Source of the DNA: Cysteiniphilum litorale
GTDB taxonomy: Bacteria; Pseudomonadota; Gammaproteobacteria; Francisellales; Francisellaceae
Reading direction: 5' to 3'
Assembly: GCF_003428165.1 (NCBI RefSeq)
Contig: NZ_QLIQ01000005.1
Span: 1 to 64,000, forward strand
Length of the DNA: 64,000 nucleotides
The notes beneath the pieces are model-generated. The model was not told the DNA's origin. It ran no database searches and saw only the letters and a list, made by a program, of their open reading frames with translations. The translations under genes and the position numbers were made by a program. Positions 52,442 through 61,593 of this stretch are shown piece after piece. Numbering within the stretch: position 1 is the stretch's first letter; each line of letters opens with the position of its first letter.

Positions 52442-53323
52442 TTAAAAAGACGCTTCTAGTTTTAAATTGATTTTTCCAACATATTTCCCAGCTTTAGCAT
52501 TGTCCATGTCACTTTGCTTGGTTTTAAGATCCAAAAGAAATGTATTGTTGATGTTTGCAAAACCTGATTTAGATATATGGTCACCAATCTTAATGTCATT
52601 ATTCATATCATTAATATGAATCGGTATTTTATTATGATCATTCCGTTCATGTTTTAGCTGGCAGGTAGTGCCATCGTAATAATCACAATAGAATAGGGTT
52701 AACTTAACATTATTGGCATTGGTTTCAACAGGAATTTCGACTTGTTTTGTGTAATCGCCGGAGTCTTGATTTTCGGTAAGTTCAGCATCAATACTATTAT
52801 TAGTGATGAGAATATAGGGTGCTATATTAAGTGTTATGTCCATATTAACTTCACCACTCTCACAATGCGTAGCAAGATCTTGTAAGCTTATGGGAGTGTT
52901 GGTTAGCGAACATTTTTGGATGCCTGTTTTATTAATTAATCCAGAATCCAGTGTCAAAGTAGGTGATATTAGTATCAGAGCTTTAGTTTGATTACTTCCA
53001 GACTTCAGATTACTTTTAGTAATATTAAGTGTGGCAGTGACAGTGTGGTTGCCACAATTTAAAGGAACTTGTTTGCTATAGGAAATTTCATCTTTAAGTA
53101 TATATTTTTTCTTTTTTGTTCTTGAAGCTATTTCACGCTCAGGCAGAGTAATCATAAAGTTATTATTACTACTATCTTGCGCTGACTCTTTTATGATATC
53201 AAGCGTTACACTTGCATTGTAGTCTTTAATCTCTGCCAATGCCTCACCACCACAGAAACAACCCACTAAAAAAGCACAACATTGCGCAATCATTTTAATT
53301 TGCCTTGCTTGCATTATTTTCAT
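52442..53323 (-). CDS. Putative tip or minor subunit of a CS1-like fimbria
   Basis: About 293 residues with a signal peptide (CCAFLVGCFCGGEALA) and Ig-like strands (YNASVTLDIIKES; TVTATLNITKS; MDITLNIAPYILI). It occupies the position of the adhesin gene (cfaE/cooD) directly after the usher in CS1/CFA-type operons, though it is shorter than those adhesins (about 360 aa). ATG 53323 is favoured: AAGGGGG lies about 9 nt upstream. Confidence 0.6.
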   Translation of the reverse strand: MKIMQARQIKMIAQCCAFLVGCFCGGEALAEIKDYNASVTLDIIKESAQDSSNNNFMITLPEREIASRTKKKKYILKDEISYSKQVPLNCGNHTVTATLNITKSNLKSGSNQTKALILISPTLTLDSGLINKTGIQKCSLTNTPISLQDLATHCESGEVNMDITLNIAPYILITNNSIDAELTENQDSGDYTKQVEIPVETNANNVKLTLFYCDYYDGTTCQLKHERNDHNKIPIHINDMNNDIKIGDHISKSGFANINNTFLLDLKTKQSDMDNAKAGKYVGKINLKLEASF

Positions 53324-53341
53324 TATCATTTTCCCCCTTGA

Positions 53342-55813
53342 TTAAACAGTTAGTGCACCAATCCAAGCACCGGATTTAGCGTGCTCAATAGCAGTTTGGT
53401 TGAGTTGCAGTGTTTTGCTGTGATCTTTGATCAGTGCATAAAGCTTTGGATTTGTTTGACTGACCTTTATCACAAAATAGCCCATATCATCGGTATAAGT
53501 TTTGGCAAACTGATCATCACCACTGATAATGCGCGTGTGTGGCATCGCTTTACCTGAATGATCAACCAGCTGACCAATCACTTCAACCACAGGGAAAATG
53601 ACTTTTTGTATTTGATAAATCGAGCCAGGGTAAAGATTAGCGCGCTCAATATTATCTTTAAAATAAACAGAACGTGCTTCATCGGCATGCTCGTGCACTG
53701 CGATTTCGTATTGTTTATAGTGTCGTAAAGGAATAAAGTTCTGCCCATTTTTTAAAGGATACTTTGCACCATTGATTTGAGCGGACATTTGATAACTATC
53801 ATCTGGCATTTGCATATTAAGCATCACGCCTGATTTGGCAGTTTTATCTTTGTGCATCTTCAGATGATTCGCACCTAAAATAACATTACCTTTAAGGTTA
53901 CCAGTGGCACTGTAATCGTGATCACTACCACGTCCAATTGAGGTAGTTGATAGATCACCTTCTAGCCATTCAGAGGTCAATCCAACACCTGCCATGGCAT
54001 TATAATAATGCGTATGATAGTCAAGATTGGCATTAACATTACGTAGATATGAGCTATCGACTTTCGGCGAGAAGCTAAAGTTATTGGAAACCTGATTGTT
54101 TTGCTGTTGGTAACGCATGCGGTTATTCATCGAGCTGCCGTCACCAAAGAAGTAAGAGAAGTTAAGGCTTAGCGCATAGCCCTTATCAGTGGTAGTGGTG
54201 GAGCTACTAAAATAGTCATTGTAGCTTGCTGATAAGCTGACATTAAAGCCATGGCGGTTATACAGTGTGCGATAAAGATTAACTGAGATGCTGTCAGATT
54301 TATCGCGTAGATTATAGCTATAAGTGGTGGAAATCGAACCGATATAAAGCTTTTGCAAATCCAAATAAGTGGACAATCCCGTGCGATTACTTCTTGCTTT
54401 AAATGGACTATAAGTATTGTCACTTTTACTGTTGGTGTTATACCATAAATTGGTGGTGAAATAACTGCTCCATGGTGTGCTTAATTGTAAACTCACCCCA
54501 TAATTAGCTGTCGAATCCATCGCCAGATTTGGCGTGAATTGACTGTTGAAAGGTAAATAGATTTCGTTGTCAATTTCGGTTAATACTAAGTTATTAGCGA
54601 TATAACCGCCAGCATTAATAACCGCATTTTTAGTAACAGCTAATGCGTAATTACCCCCAAGGTAAGGTGCTTTGATGCTACTATCTTGATCTTTGCTGAC
54701 CATTCCTAGCCAAGCACGATAGGCTTTATTATCACCATGGAGTTTAGTTAACGTTGAGGGTTTATTGACAATCGCTGTTTGTTTTTGAATGACACTACTA
54801 CCCTGAGTAATCTCAATATCAATAGGGTAGATGCCTGAAGGGAAACTCTCGGTTTGCAGGTAATGATTGCCTGCAGTGAAGTTTTGCACCGAAATCAAAC
54901 GCCCATCTTTATAGACATTAACCGTTGAGTTGGCGTCTAAAAATAGCGGGATAGGCACCAGTGCTGGTTTATTATTGACGATAGCCAAGTTGTCTGAACT
55001 GCCAAGCTCGGTTAAGATCCCTTTACCGTTAAAACCATAGCTTAAACGATAACCTGTCTGACCATCATAAAAGTTGACGTTGTTAAAATAACCGGCACGT
55101 AGATAGAGGTTGCGTTGGTCATTTTGCCAATAGACATTGTTCACGCGCGTTTTTTTCTGAGAATTACTTTGTAGAAAATAAAGGCTACTATTTAGGTGAT
55201 TACGCCCTAAACCGGTGACATTATTAAGCTCAAGGTAATAATCGGTATTGCGATCATCACTATAGTTAAAGTTCAATTGGTAGCCAAATAATGAGTTGAG
55301 CATATTGCTTGATGGGTTACTTAAATACACGCCATTTTGTCCGGCGCTATATTCAAAAGCATCTTGGGCTAGAAAAAGGGCTAAGGTCATTTGCTCAAAG
55401 TCAATATGCGCACTTAAAAAAGGTTGATCTGCCTGACATAAACCGTGAGATTGAAGTATATCTGAGCAGGAAATGACACTATGTGGATTAAGCCCATCGC
55501 TAAAAACTTGACGTAAAATGGCAATCGTCTCAGCTTTTAAGTGAATTTTCTTATTGGTCAGTATGTCTTCGATATCAAAAAAAATACGCTCATCACGATA
55601 GGCAATAGGAAATTGTCCAAGTTTGATGCCACTGATGCTAATATTGACTTCAAACTGCTCTGACAGTGCTTGTCTAAATTCATTAGGAATCGTGTGATAG
55701 CCATGACTGCCTATGGCTGGCAATGAGGGTTGCTTGGTACTATTAGCAAAGTTCGCCTCTAGTGCAAATAGTTGCCATAAAGCGAGTGTTATCAATTGGT
55801 AGCGGGTTTTCAC
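53342..55813 (-). CDS. Fimbrial outer-membrane usher, CfaC/TcfC-like
   Basis: 823 residues. Secreted beta-barrel that assembles and exports pilins. Signal peptide, N-terminal chaperone-binding region (FRQALSEQFEVNISISGIKL), long barrel with alternating aromatic strands, TVNVYKDGRLISVQNFTAGN and FPSGIYPIDIEITQG characteristic of the CS1/CFA (alpha, alternate) usher class, and a C-terminal plug/Ig region (VVEVIGQLVDHSGKAMPHTR). The start codon is GTG at 55813 with AAGGTAAC upstream. 19 nt before the next gene. Length matches this class. Confidence 0.88.
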   Translation of the reverse strand: MKTRYQLITLALWQLFALEANFANSTKQPSLPAIGSHGYHTIPNEFRQALSEQFEVNISISGIKLGQFPIAYRDERIFFDIEDILTNKKIHLKAETIAILRQVFSDGLNPHSVISCSDILQSHGLCQADQPFLSAHIDFEQMTLALFLAQDAFEYSAGQNGVYLSNPSSNMLNSLFGYQLNFNYSDDRNTDYYLELNNVTGLGRNHLNSSLYFLQSNSQKKTRVNNVYWQNDQRNLYLRAGYFNNVNFYDGQTGYRLSYGFNGKGILTELGSSDNLAIVNNKPALVPIPLFLDANSTVNVYKDGRLISVQNFTAGNHYLQTESFPSGIYPIDIEITQGSSVIQKQTAIVNKPSTLTKLHGDNKAYRAWLGMVSKDQDSSIKAPYLGGNYALAVTKNAVINAGGYIANNLVLTEIDNEIYLPFNSQFTPNLAMDSTANYGVSLQLSTPWSSYFTTNLWYNTNSKSDNTYSPFKARSNRTGLSTYLDLQKLYIGSISTTYSYNLRDKSDSISVNLYRTLYNRHGFNVSLSASYNDYFSSSTTTTDKGYALSLNFSYFFGDGSSMNNRMRYQQQNNQVSNNFSFSPKVDSSYLRNVNANLDYHTHYYNAMAGVGLTSEWLEGDLSTTSIGRGSDHDYSATGNLKGNVILGANHLKMHKDKTAKSGVMLNMQMPDDSYQMSAQINGAKYPLKNGQNFIPLRHYKQYEIAVHEHADEARSVYFKDNIERANLYPGSIYQIQKVIFPVVEVIGQLVDHSGKAMPHTRIISGDDQFAKTYTDDMGYFVIKVSQTNPKLYALIKDHSKTLQLNQTAIEHAKSGAWIGALTV

Positions 55814-56020
55814 TTAAGTTAGTTACCTTTAATTATTGTTAATGTGCTGAACCGACAAACTTACAATTTGTTTTGTTTTAAAAACGCTTAAATTCAAGTC
55901 GTAAGTTGACGAATTGCATCCATTGCCTGCTATATTTCTCTTGCAAAAAAATTTTGCTTTTTGATATAAAGATAAAGAAAGAAAATAGCAGTTAATAAAA
56001 TAAGCTTTGGTATTGATCTA

Positions 56021-56515
56021 TTAAACCAGCTCAATCGTCATAGTGCCATTATATGTATAGGTTCCTTTTGGGGCGCCAGACATATCGAGCTCTTTAAAAT
56101 TAATGTTAGTAGAATTATTCGTTGAATTGAGAGTAACAGTTACACCAGTATTAAAATTAGTATCATTAATTTCATCAGGAGCGTTATCTAGTTGAAGAAC
56201 AAAAGAGTAGTTACCTGTTGAACCATCAGAAAGAACTGGTTGAGTATCCAAGGTTACTTTATAAGCTTGGTTGGTTGTCCCTGAGTAATTGATAAGGTCT
56301 TTAAGGATTTCTTTCTGGTCAATCTTTTTGGTTAGAGGATTGTAAGTGGGAGATGTGATTGCATTTGTGCTGTATGCTGTATGATCATTAACCTCAACTG
56401 ATAGATTGAGAACAAAAGTTTGACCAATTGCCATAGCCGAAGTCGGTAATAAAGCGACGCTCACAATTGAGGCAGTGGTTAATCCAGTTAAGATTTTTTT
56501 CGTTAGTTTGTTCAT
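56021..56515 (-). CDS. Major pilin, CS1/CFA-I type
   Basis: 164 residues with a clear signal peptide ending near TSAMA. The mature part has an N-terminal donor-strand-like segment (GQTFVLNLSVEVNDH), Thr/Asn-rich strands and a conserved C-terminal beta strand (GTYTYNGTMTIELV). No cysteine, as in CfaB/CooA and unlike FGS-type pilins. GGAG 8-9 nt before ATG. A (TTGAT)5 repeat lies 40-64 nt upstream of the start. Confidence 0.8.
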   Translation of the reverse strand: MNKLTKKILTGLTTASIVSVALLPTSAMAIGQTFVLNLSVEVNDHTAYSTNAITSPTYNPLTKKIDQKEILKDLINYSGTTNQAYKVTLDTQPVLSDGSTGNYSFVLQLDNAPDEINDTNFNTGVTVTLNSTNNSTNINFKELDMSGAPKGTYTYNGTMTIELV

Positions 56516-56554
56516 ATTTTTTCTCCATGTTTATTGAGTTTTTAAATTATTTTC

Positions 56555-56579
56555 TTGATTTGATTTGATTTGATTTGAT
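56555..56579. repeat. Pentanucleotide repeat (TTGAT)5 upstream of the pilin gene
   Basis: Five perfect tandem TTGAT units between the pilin start and its upstream neighbour, in the region where the pilin promoter should lie. Slipped-strand changes in such repeats alter promoter spacing and switch fimbriae on and off in other bacteria. Here this is inference. Confidence 0.9.
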
Positions 56580-56746
56580 GCTAATACTTCCTCATGTAAC
56601 CCCCTGAGACTTATGTTTTTGTATTTTTTACTTTATTTTTGATTAAAATATTCTCTATTAATCAATGCTTAACATTGAGGGGCAAAGCCAAGGGCATGAT
56701 GTTTTTTTATGTTGGAGAAAGATTGCACTTAACGTTGCCCCAAAAA

Positions 56747-57511
56747 TCATACTTTGATCGTTCGACTAAAGGATTTGTCGTTATTTTCTATAATGTCAAA
56801 AGTGATCTCTGTGGCATGCGCTTTACTAATTTCACGTCTGTCATTTGGCATAATCCGTAGCTCTTGGCGTTTATACCCGTTGGTGCAGCCACTGATTTTA
56901 GGATCAGCACCAACCTTACAGCTTTGCTGCATTTCGACCTTAATCAAGTCATTACCCAGATTTGCAATAACGACATGCTCTTCTTGATCAAATATTTGGG
57001 TGTTGAATGTCGAGCTTGTCGGTTTTACAACCAATTGACTGACGTAGGCAATATTGATCGTGACACCTGCTGATATCTCTTTGACTTCCTCTAGTTGTTT
57101 GTTGGACAGCCCAAAACCATCACCTTTCTCAGGTGTCACCGGAGTTATCGCAATTTTATACAGTTCAGCTTTTTGGTCACTACGTCCTTGTGGTAGGCGA
57201 AAACGTATATATCGGCTTTGTTTGGGGGGAATGATTAGCCTTGTCGGTGTCATAAACACCGATTGGGACATTTCTTTTGCGTTAAGTAAACGCTCGTTTT
57301 TGTTGCCCACTGCATCGATATCAACATAACTTAACTCGAGCTTAACATAGGCTGTTTTGTCGCTACTGTCGTTATATATCGTTTTGACAAATGAGTCTTT
57401 ATCAGAAGACCATACGTCGTATAGCGAATCAACCGCGATACTTGCATTCAATGATGGAATAAAGACCATTATAAGACAAACAAAAAGAGATAAACGCATT
57501 AGTAGTTTCAT
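56747..57511 (-). CDS. Fimbrial periplasmic chaperone, CfaA-like
   Basis: 254 residues with a signal peptide (LSLFVCLIMVFIPSLNAS). Two Ig-like domains: the first with the pilus-chaperone pattern PTRLIIPPKQSRYIRFRLPQ and AELYKIAITPV; the second with VKPTSSTFN and a C-terminal strand RTIKV. Donor-strand chaperone that keeps pilins folded in the periplasm. First gene of the minus-strand operon (chaperone, pilin, usher, two subunits), the order of cfaABCE. Confidence 0.85.
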   Translation of the reverse strand: MKLLMRLSLFVCLIMVFIPSLNASIAVDSLYDVWSSDKDSFVKTIYNDSSDKTAYVKLELSYVDIDAVGNKNERLLNAKEMSQSVFMTPTRLIIPPKQSRYIRFRLPQGRSDQKAELYKIAITPVTPEKGDGFGLSNKQLEEVKEISAGVTINIAYVSQLVVKPTSSTFNTQIFDQEEHVVIANLGNDLIKVEMQQSCKVGADPKISGCTNGYKRQELRIMPNDRREISKAHATEITFDIIENNDKSFSRTIKV

Positions 57512-57862
57512 TTAATTAACCTTAAATATTTTTAGTATTGCTTGGAGGTTAATTTGCAGATTTTTGAGAGTGTAAGCTATATTTTGTATGTAGTTTGTTA
57601 GCCTAAGATGTATTGGGTTGTATTAAGCGTTTTTAACTTGAGCCTGAACACATATTGATAGCGATATGAAGTTATCCTACAACAAAACACTACGAAAATG
57701 GTTAAGTGCTGAAAAATTTGTTGTGTGTCAATGTGATATTACCGTGTTCTCCACAGAAATGAGCAGCTAGTTTAAACGTTTTCACATGAAGTTAGGTGGA
57801 TGCTTGATGCAAGGATTTTTAGGCGTAATCTAGTGCTTAATTAAATCAACGCGAAAGTAAAC
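57512..57862. promoter_or_regulatory. Divergent regulatory gap of about 350 bp between fimbrial and Dot/Icm operons
   Basis: No gene supported. It must contain promoters in both directions. AT-rich tracts (57545-57620) suit the fimbrial side, and TAATCT or TAATTA tracts near 57825-57843 could serve the Dot/Icm side. No clear operator repeat seen. Confidence 0.4.
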
Positions 57863-58408
57863 ATGGATCCACGATTAAAAGGTATTGATGTCACCGCAAC
57901 TAAGCATATTGTCATTGCAATTGCTCAGTCGGTTTATCCTTTTGTGATTTGTGTTGCTGGCGGAATTGGTTTTATTGTGCTGTTAATTGGTTGTTTTCGG
58001 TTAACAAAACACGGTAAAGCGCAGCAGATGTTTCGCTATTATGCGCCATCTACAACATTTTTTATGATTTTCTCCGGTGTTGTTTTGGTATCGATTACAA
58101 ACTTCTTTCAGATGTTGACTGCCAGTTTGTTTCCAACCACTTCACTGAATCCTCAAAACACGTTGTTACGTTATATGAATGACTTTTCAAATGTCAGTAC
58201 TAATCAACAAACTGTCTATGTGCTCTATAGTGTACTGATGATTGTTGGACTGGTGTCCTTAACTAGATCCATGATTTTGCTGACAAAAGTATCAGAAGGT
58301 CAAGAGGGTCATCTTGGGCGCACGTTATCACACATGCTAGCAGGGATCATTGCCATGAATGCAGAGTTTGTTGTCAACGCGATCCAGAGTATTAAAGCTT
58401 TTTTATAG
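57863..58408 (+). CDS. IcmC/DotE-like inner membrane protein
   Basis: 181 residues with four membrane helices (FVICVAGGIGFIVLLIGCFR; FMIFSGVVLVSITNFF; YVLYSVLMIVGLVSL; MLAGIIAMNAEFVVNAI). The layout, with a loop GHLGRTLSHMLAGIIAMN, fits the IcmC/DotE-IcmD family of the Dot/Icm system. Next gene is icmD-like, as in Legionella where icmC precedes icmD. The assignment to IcmC rather than another small Dot membrane protein rests on size and order. Confidence 0.65.
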   Translation: MDPRLKGIDVTATKHIVIAIAQSVYPFVICVAGGIGFIVLLIGCFRLTKHGKAQQMFRYYAPSTTFFMIFSGVVLVSITNFFQMLTASLFPTTSLNPQNTLLRYMNDFSNVSTNQQTVYVLYSVLMIVGLVSLTRSMILLTKVSEGQEGHLGRTLSHMLAGIIAMNAEFVVNAIQSIKAFL

Positions 58409-58542
58409 GTTGTGGTGAATAAGTAATAAAAAAAGAAGGATGAGTAGATGATATATTACGGTTTTTATTGGATGAGAAGAGCTCAAATAGAAAATAAAAA
58501 TAAGCAAAAAAATACTATTTTATTAACAAACAGGAGTAGATG

Positions 58543-58953
58543 ATGATCGATAACAAAGGAATAAAAATTGGTCTGGGTATTGCAGTTTTTGCTATTGCAA
58601 TAACAGGAGCTTATGCAGCGGGAACTAATGGCTACAGTCAGAATGATTTTAAAGAATGGGCAAAGCACTTAATCGGTTTTATCTCCCAGATTGAATATTT
58701 TGTGCAAGTCGTTGCAACGCTTGCTGGGATGTGGTTTGTTTATAGTGGGCTGCAGCTATTTAGGAAGCATCATACTACGCAAGGGGCGCAAGGTGAGCAT
58801 CTTAAAAACGGCTCTGGTCATTTGTTGATAGGTGTGCTTTTGATGTGCCTTGTTCCAGGGATACAGATGATTCAAGGATCAATTATGAGTGGAGCCGGTG
58901 AGAAAAATGCACAGACAATGTTCACTGTAAATGAAAATGCACTTAATCAGTAA
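58543..58953 (+). CDS. icmD: IcmD/DotP-like membrane protein
   Basis: 136 residues with an N-terminal signal-like helix (GLGIAVFAIAITGAYAA) and two further helices (YFVQVVATLAGMWFVYSGLQ; LLIGVLLMCLVPGIQMI) separated by a short hydrophilic loop, the IcmD/DotP layout and length. ATG 58543 has AGGAG 6 nt upstream. The 134-nt gap from the previous gene is larger than elsewhere in this operon but holds no other gene. Confidence 0.7.
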   Translation: MIDNKGIKIGLGIAVFAIAITGAYAAGTNGYSQNDFKEWAKHLIGFISQIEYFVQVVATLAGMWFVYSGLQLFRKHHTTQGAQGEHLKNGSGHLLIGVLLMCLVPGIQMIQGSIMSGAGEKNAQTMFTVNENALNQ

Positions 58954-58978
58954 ATTTGATGATGGATAACAGATAAAA

Positions 58979-59482
58979 ATGCATACAGTAGATAAATTAT
59001 TTGTCATCATGGCTTTGCCAGTTTGTTTATGGTTATCGGGCTGCGCTAATACCAGCAATTTAAAAACGGTACAACAAGATGAGTACCTAAACAAAGTGGT
59101 TTTAAACCAAATCAAGGTATCAACCTCATCGATACAGCATTCATTAGAAAACTTAAATGCAATTGAACTGAGTAAATATGGGCAGCCAAAAATGCCATTT
59201 AAGCAGGTAAGATCCGAGGATTTAAGCAAAGATTTATCGATTACTTGGTATGGACCTATCGAGCCGCTATTAAAACAAATTGCTGACTCCGTTGGCTATA
59301 AAGTTGAAACCTTTGGTAAACAGCCACTGTTTCCAATTGTGATTTTATTGGGGAATTTAAATGCCCCTGTAAATGACTCAGCATTAAATATTTTGACCAA
59401 TATTGCTGTACAAGCCAAGGCAAAAGCAGTGCTTTCAATCAACACTAAAGTGCGCGTAATCAGTATAAGGTATGTTGACTAA
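58979..59482 (+). CDS. dotD: DotD-like outer-membrane lipoprotein
   Basis: 167 residues with signal peptide and lipobox LSGC (Cys22). The mature domain shows the secretin-N0-like fold of DotD (LSITWYGPIEPLLKQIADSV, GYKVETFG, PIVILLGNLNAPVNDSAL, with terminal AKAVLSINTKVRVISIRYV). DotD helps insert DotH in the outer membrane. Its stop overlaps the dotC ATG by one base, and the order dotD-dotC-dotB matches Legionella and IncI traH-I-J. Confidence 0.88.
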   Translation: MHTVDKLFVIMALPVCLWLSGCANTSNLKTVQQDEYLNKVVLNQIKVSTSSIQHSLENLNAIELSKYGQPKMPFKQVRSEDLSKDLSITWYGPIEPLLKQIADSVGYKVETFGKQPLFPIVILLGNLNAPVNDSALNILTNIAVQAKAKAVLSINTKVRVISIRYVD

Positions 59483-60228
59483 TGGTAGCAGACTCACTTT
59501 CAAGTATAGAAAATTTAAATAAATCAAATAGCACAACGGCAATATACGCTAAAGATGATCTAACTATCAGGCAGCAAGCACTAAAAGAAGCTGCTTTGGC
59601 GTTAAGTTCACAAATGGCACTGTATCGAGTATCACAAACAGTGAATGCCAAATTGCAAACGCTATCTGGTATTTTATATCAGGCATATAACTTCAATGAT
59701 TTGTTATTGCCTAATCATGTGCTGCCACCAGTTATCCAAACGGCTTATAATGTTTCGCAGTTGTCACCAGATAGTTTGACGATTAAAGCAGGTGCTGAAG
59801 TCTATCAAATTGTCAAACAATCAAAGTTTGTGACCGTGGTGCCAACATGGCGCGATTACTTATGGATGAATTATGCAAAACCTGAGATGCCGGACAAATC
59901 AGTTTTGCCGACTAATCAAAAGGAGCAGGATTTTTGGAAAGAGATCATTCAAATTGGTTGGCAAAGAGGGTATGAGCAAGGCATTGATATTTTTAAACAA
60001 GATATCAGTAAACTTAATCGCGACTTTAATGGCATGCTGCTTTACCGTCGTTTGGTATTAGAGCACAAAATATCACAACCTTATGTTAAGAAGAATGAAT
60101 ATGGCATTACAGGCAACGATAATAAACTGGTAATTGATAATCAAAGCTATCAGCTAAAATTATTACCTCAATTTCAGGTTAATAGCAGTCTATGGCAACC
60201 CGTACTCCAAGGGACATCTAAATCATGA
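59482..60228 (+). CDS. dotC: DotC-like core-complex protein without visible lipobox
   Basis: 248 residues. It matches DotC over the length: IRQQALKEAALALSSQMALY, AYNFNDLLLPNHVLPPVI, VVPTWRDYLWMNYAKPEMPD, GWQRGYEQGIDIFKQDISKL, LYRRLVLEHKISQPYV. DotC is normally an outer-membrane lipoprotein, but this frame begins MVADSLSSIENLNKSNS with no hydrophobic signal or lipobox, and dotD ends exactly at its start. Either an N-terminal exon of signal sequence is lost, or export uses another route. TGA overlaps the dotB ATG. Confidence 0.88.
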   Translation: MVADSLSSIENLNKSNSTTAIYAKDDLTIRQQALKEAALALSSQMALYRVSQTVNAKLQTLSGILYQAYNFNDLLLPNHVLPPVIQTAYNVSQLSPDSLTIKAGAEVYQIVKQSKFVTVVPTWRDYLWMNYAKPEMPDKSVLPTNQKEQDFWKEIIQIGWQRGYEQGIDIFKQDISKLNRDFNGMLLYRRLVLEHKISQPYVKKNEYGITGNDNKLVIDNQSYQLKLLPQFQVNSSLWQPVLQGTSKS

Positions 60229-61337
60229 CACTTAGTATATTTCACCAAGAGCCCTCTTATTTAATAGAGCAGGATTATTACCACATACTAGAGCAGTGTT
60301 ATTTGGCAAATTGCTCTGATATTACCTTGCAAACAGGTGCGCGTGTCATTGCAAATAAAGATGGTCTGGCGATGCCATTGACAAAACGCACATTAACCTA
60401 TAATGAAATTGAGAATGCAGCCAACTTGCTTTATGGCAGTAATGCTGTGGCAAAAGTCTTAAGTGGTAGTGATCTGGATTTTAGCTATACATTACTGATG
60501 AAACAAAGGCAAAGGGTAAGATTTCGCGTCAATATTACGGCTTGTCATAGCATGAATGCTTCGGGCTTACAATTATCACTACGCATTTTGCCTGCTAGCC
60601 CACCACTATTAAATAAATTAAATGTTACAGATGATCTGTATGATTTGAGCTTAGTGCATGATGGTATTGTGATCGTTTGTGGTGCAACAGGCTCAGGTAA
60701 ATCAACCTTATTATCTTCGATGTTGCAACATCGACTATCTAGGAATTTATATGGTGAAAAGTTAATTACCATGGAGTCACCCATTGAATACCTTTACTCT
60801 GTTGATGAAGATATGCCAGTGCCTGCCAGTGTAAGTCAATCTGAATTGCCGCGGCAGTTACCCAATTATGCTTATGCCGTAAGAAATGCCATGCGTAGAA
60901 CGCCAACGGCGATCATGGTTGGTGAGTCTCGTGATCAAGATACGTTTTCAGCGGTGATCGAGGCAGCTCTAACAGGGCACGCGGTATACACAACCTTACA
61001 CAGCAAAAGTGTTGCAGAAGCATTTCAGCGAGGCTTGATGCTTTTCCCAAAAGAACGCCAATGGACGATTAGGTATGATTTATTGTGCACGCTGAGAGCC
61101 ATTATCTGGCAGAGCTTAATACCAACTCAAAAAGGTGGGCGAGTGGCATTAAGAGAGTATTTGTTATTCTCAGATGACAAAGTAAAAACATTGCTTGAGA
61201 CGCCAGAGCATCAATTTGCACAAATGATAAACGAAATGATGCGGCAAGATAAAACCAATATAGATGAACATCTTAAACAGTTATACCAGCAGGGACATTT
61301 ATTGAGTCCTAATTTATCAAAACATAGCATACATTAG
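60225..61337 (+). CDS. dotB: DotB secretion ATPase (VirB11/PilT-like)
   Basis: 370 residues. Walker A GATGSGKST (153-161), Asp box ITMESPIEYL, Walker B region TAIMVGESRDQDTFSAVIEA, His box YTTLHSKSVAEAFQR, and the LRAIIWQSLIPTQKGGR C-terminal segment, all DotB/TraJ hallmarks and distinct from the TrbB at 10572. Cytoplasmic hexamer energising the Dot/Icm channel. Normal length; overlaps dotC by 4 nt. Confidence 0.93.
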   Translation: MTLSIFHQEPSYLIEQDYYHILEQCYLANCSDITLQTGARVIANKDGLAMPLTKRTLTYNEIENAANLLYGSNAVAKVLSGSDLDFSYTLLMKQRQRVRFRVNITACHSMNASGLQLSLRILPASPPLLNKLNVTDDLYDLSLVHDGIVIVCGATGSGKSTLLSSMLQHRLSRNLYGEKLITMESPIEYLYSVDEDMPVPASVSQSELPRQLPNYAYAVRNAMRRTPTAIMVGESRDQDTFSAVIEAALTGHAVYTTLHSKSVAEAFQRGLMLFPKERQWTIRYDLLCTLRAIIWQSLIPTQKGGRVALREYLLFSDDKVKTLLETPEHQFAQMINEMMRQDKTNIDEHLKQLYQQGHLLSPNLSKHSIH

Positions 61338-61347
61338 GTAGGTAGTA

Positions 61348-61593
61348 ATGAGTGATTTAGATGCACATTGGCGTGATTCAGCACGCACCCCGAAATTTTT
61401 TGTGATAGATGCACAAGTTTTTATTCCAATTGTATTATGTCTATTTCATTTTCGGTTATGGACGGTGTGTTTATGTGCTGTGGTTGCGATAATTTTGATT
61501 GTTTTAAATTACTTTAAACTCAACATAAAGGACTTTTTACAGTTGCTTAGAGAGTTTATCGTCGGTAGAGAAAAAATAGTATATAGAAGATGA
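61348..61593 (+). CDS. icmT: IcmT-like small membrane protein
   Basis: 81 residues beginning MSDLDAHWRDSARTPKFFVI, essentially the IcmT N-terminal signature, then two hydrophobic helices (FIPIVLCLFHFRLWTVCL; AVVAIILIVLNYF) and a basic tail (REFIVGREKIVYRR). IcmT is an inner-membrane Dot/Icm component; TraK is the IncI counterpart. RBS AGGTAGG before ATG; overlaps dotL by 4 nt. Confidence 0.9.
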   Translation: MSDLDAHWRDSARTPKFFVIDAQVFIPIVLCLFHFRLWTVCLCAVVAIILIVLNYFKLNIKDFLQLLREFIVGREKIVYRR

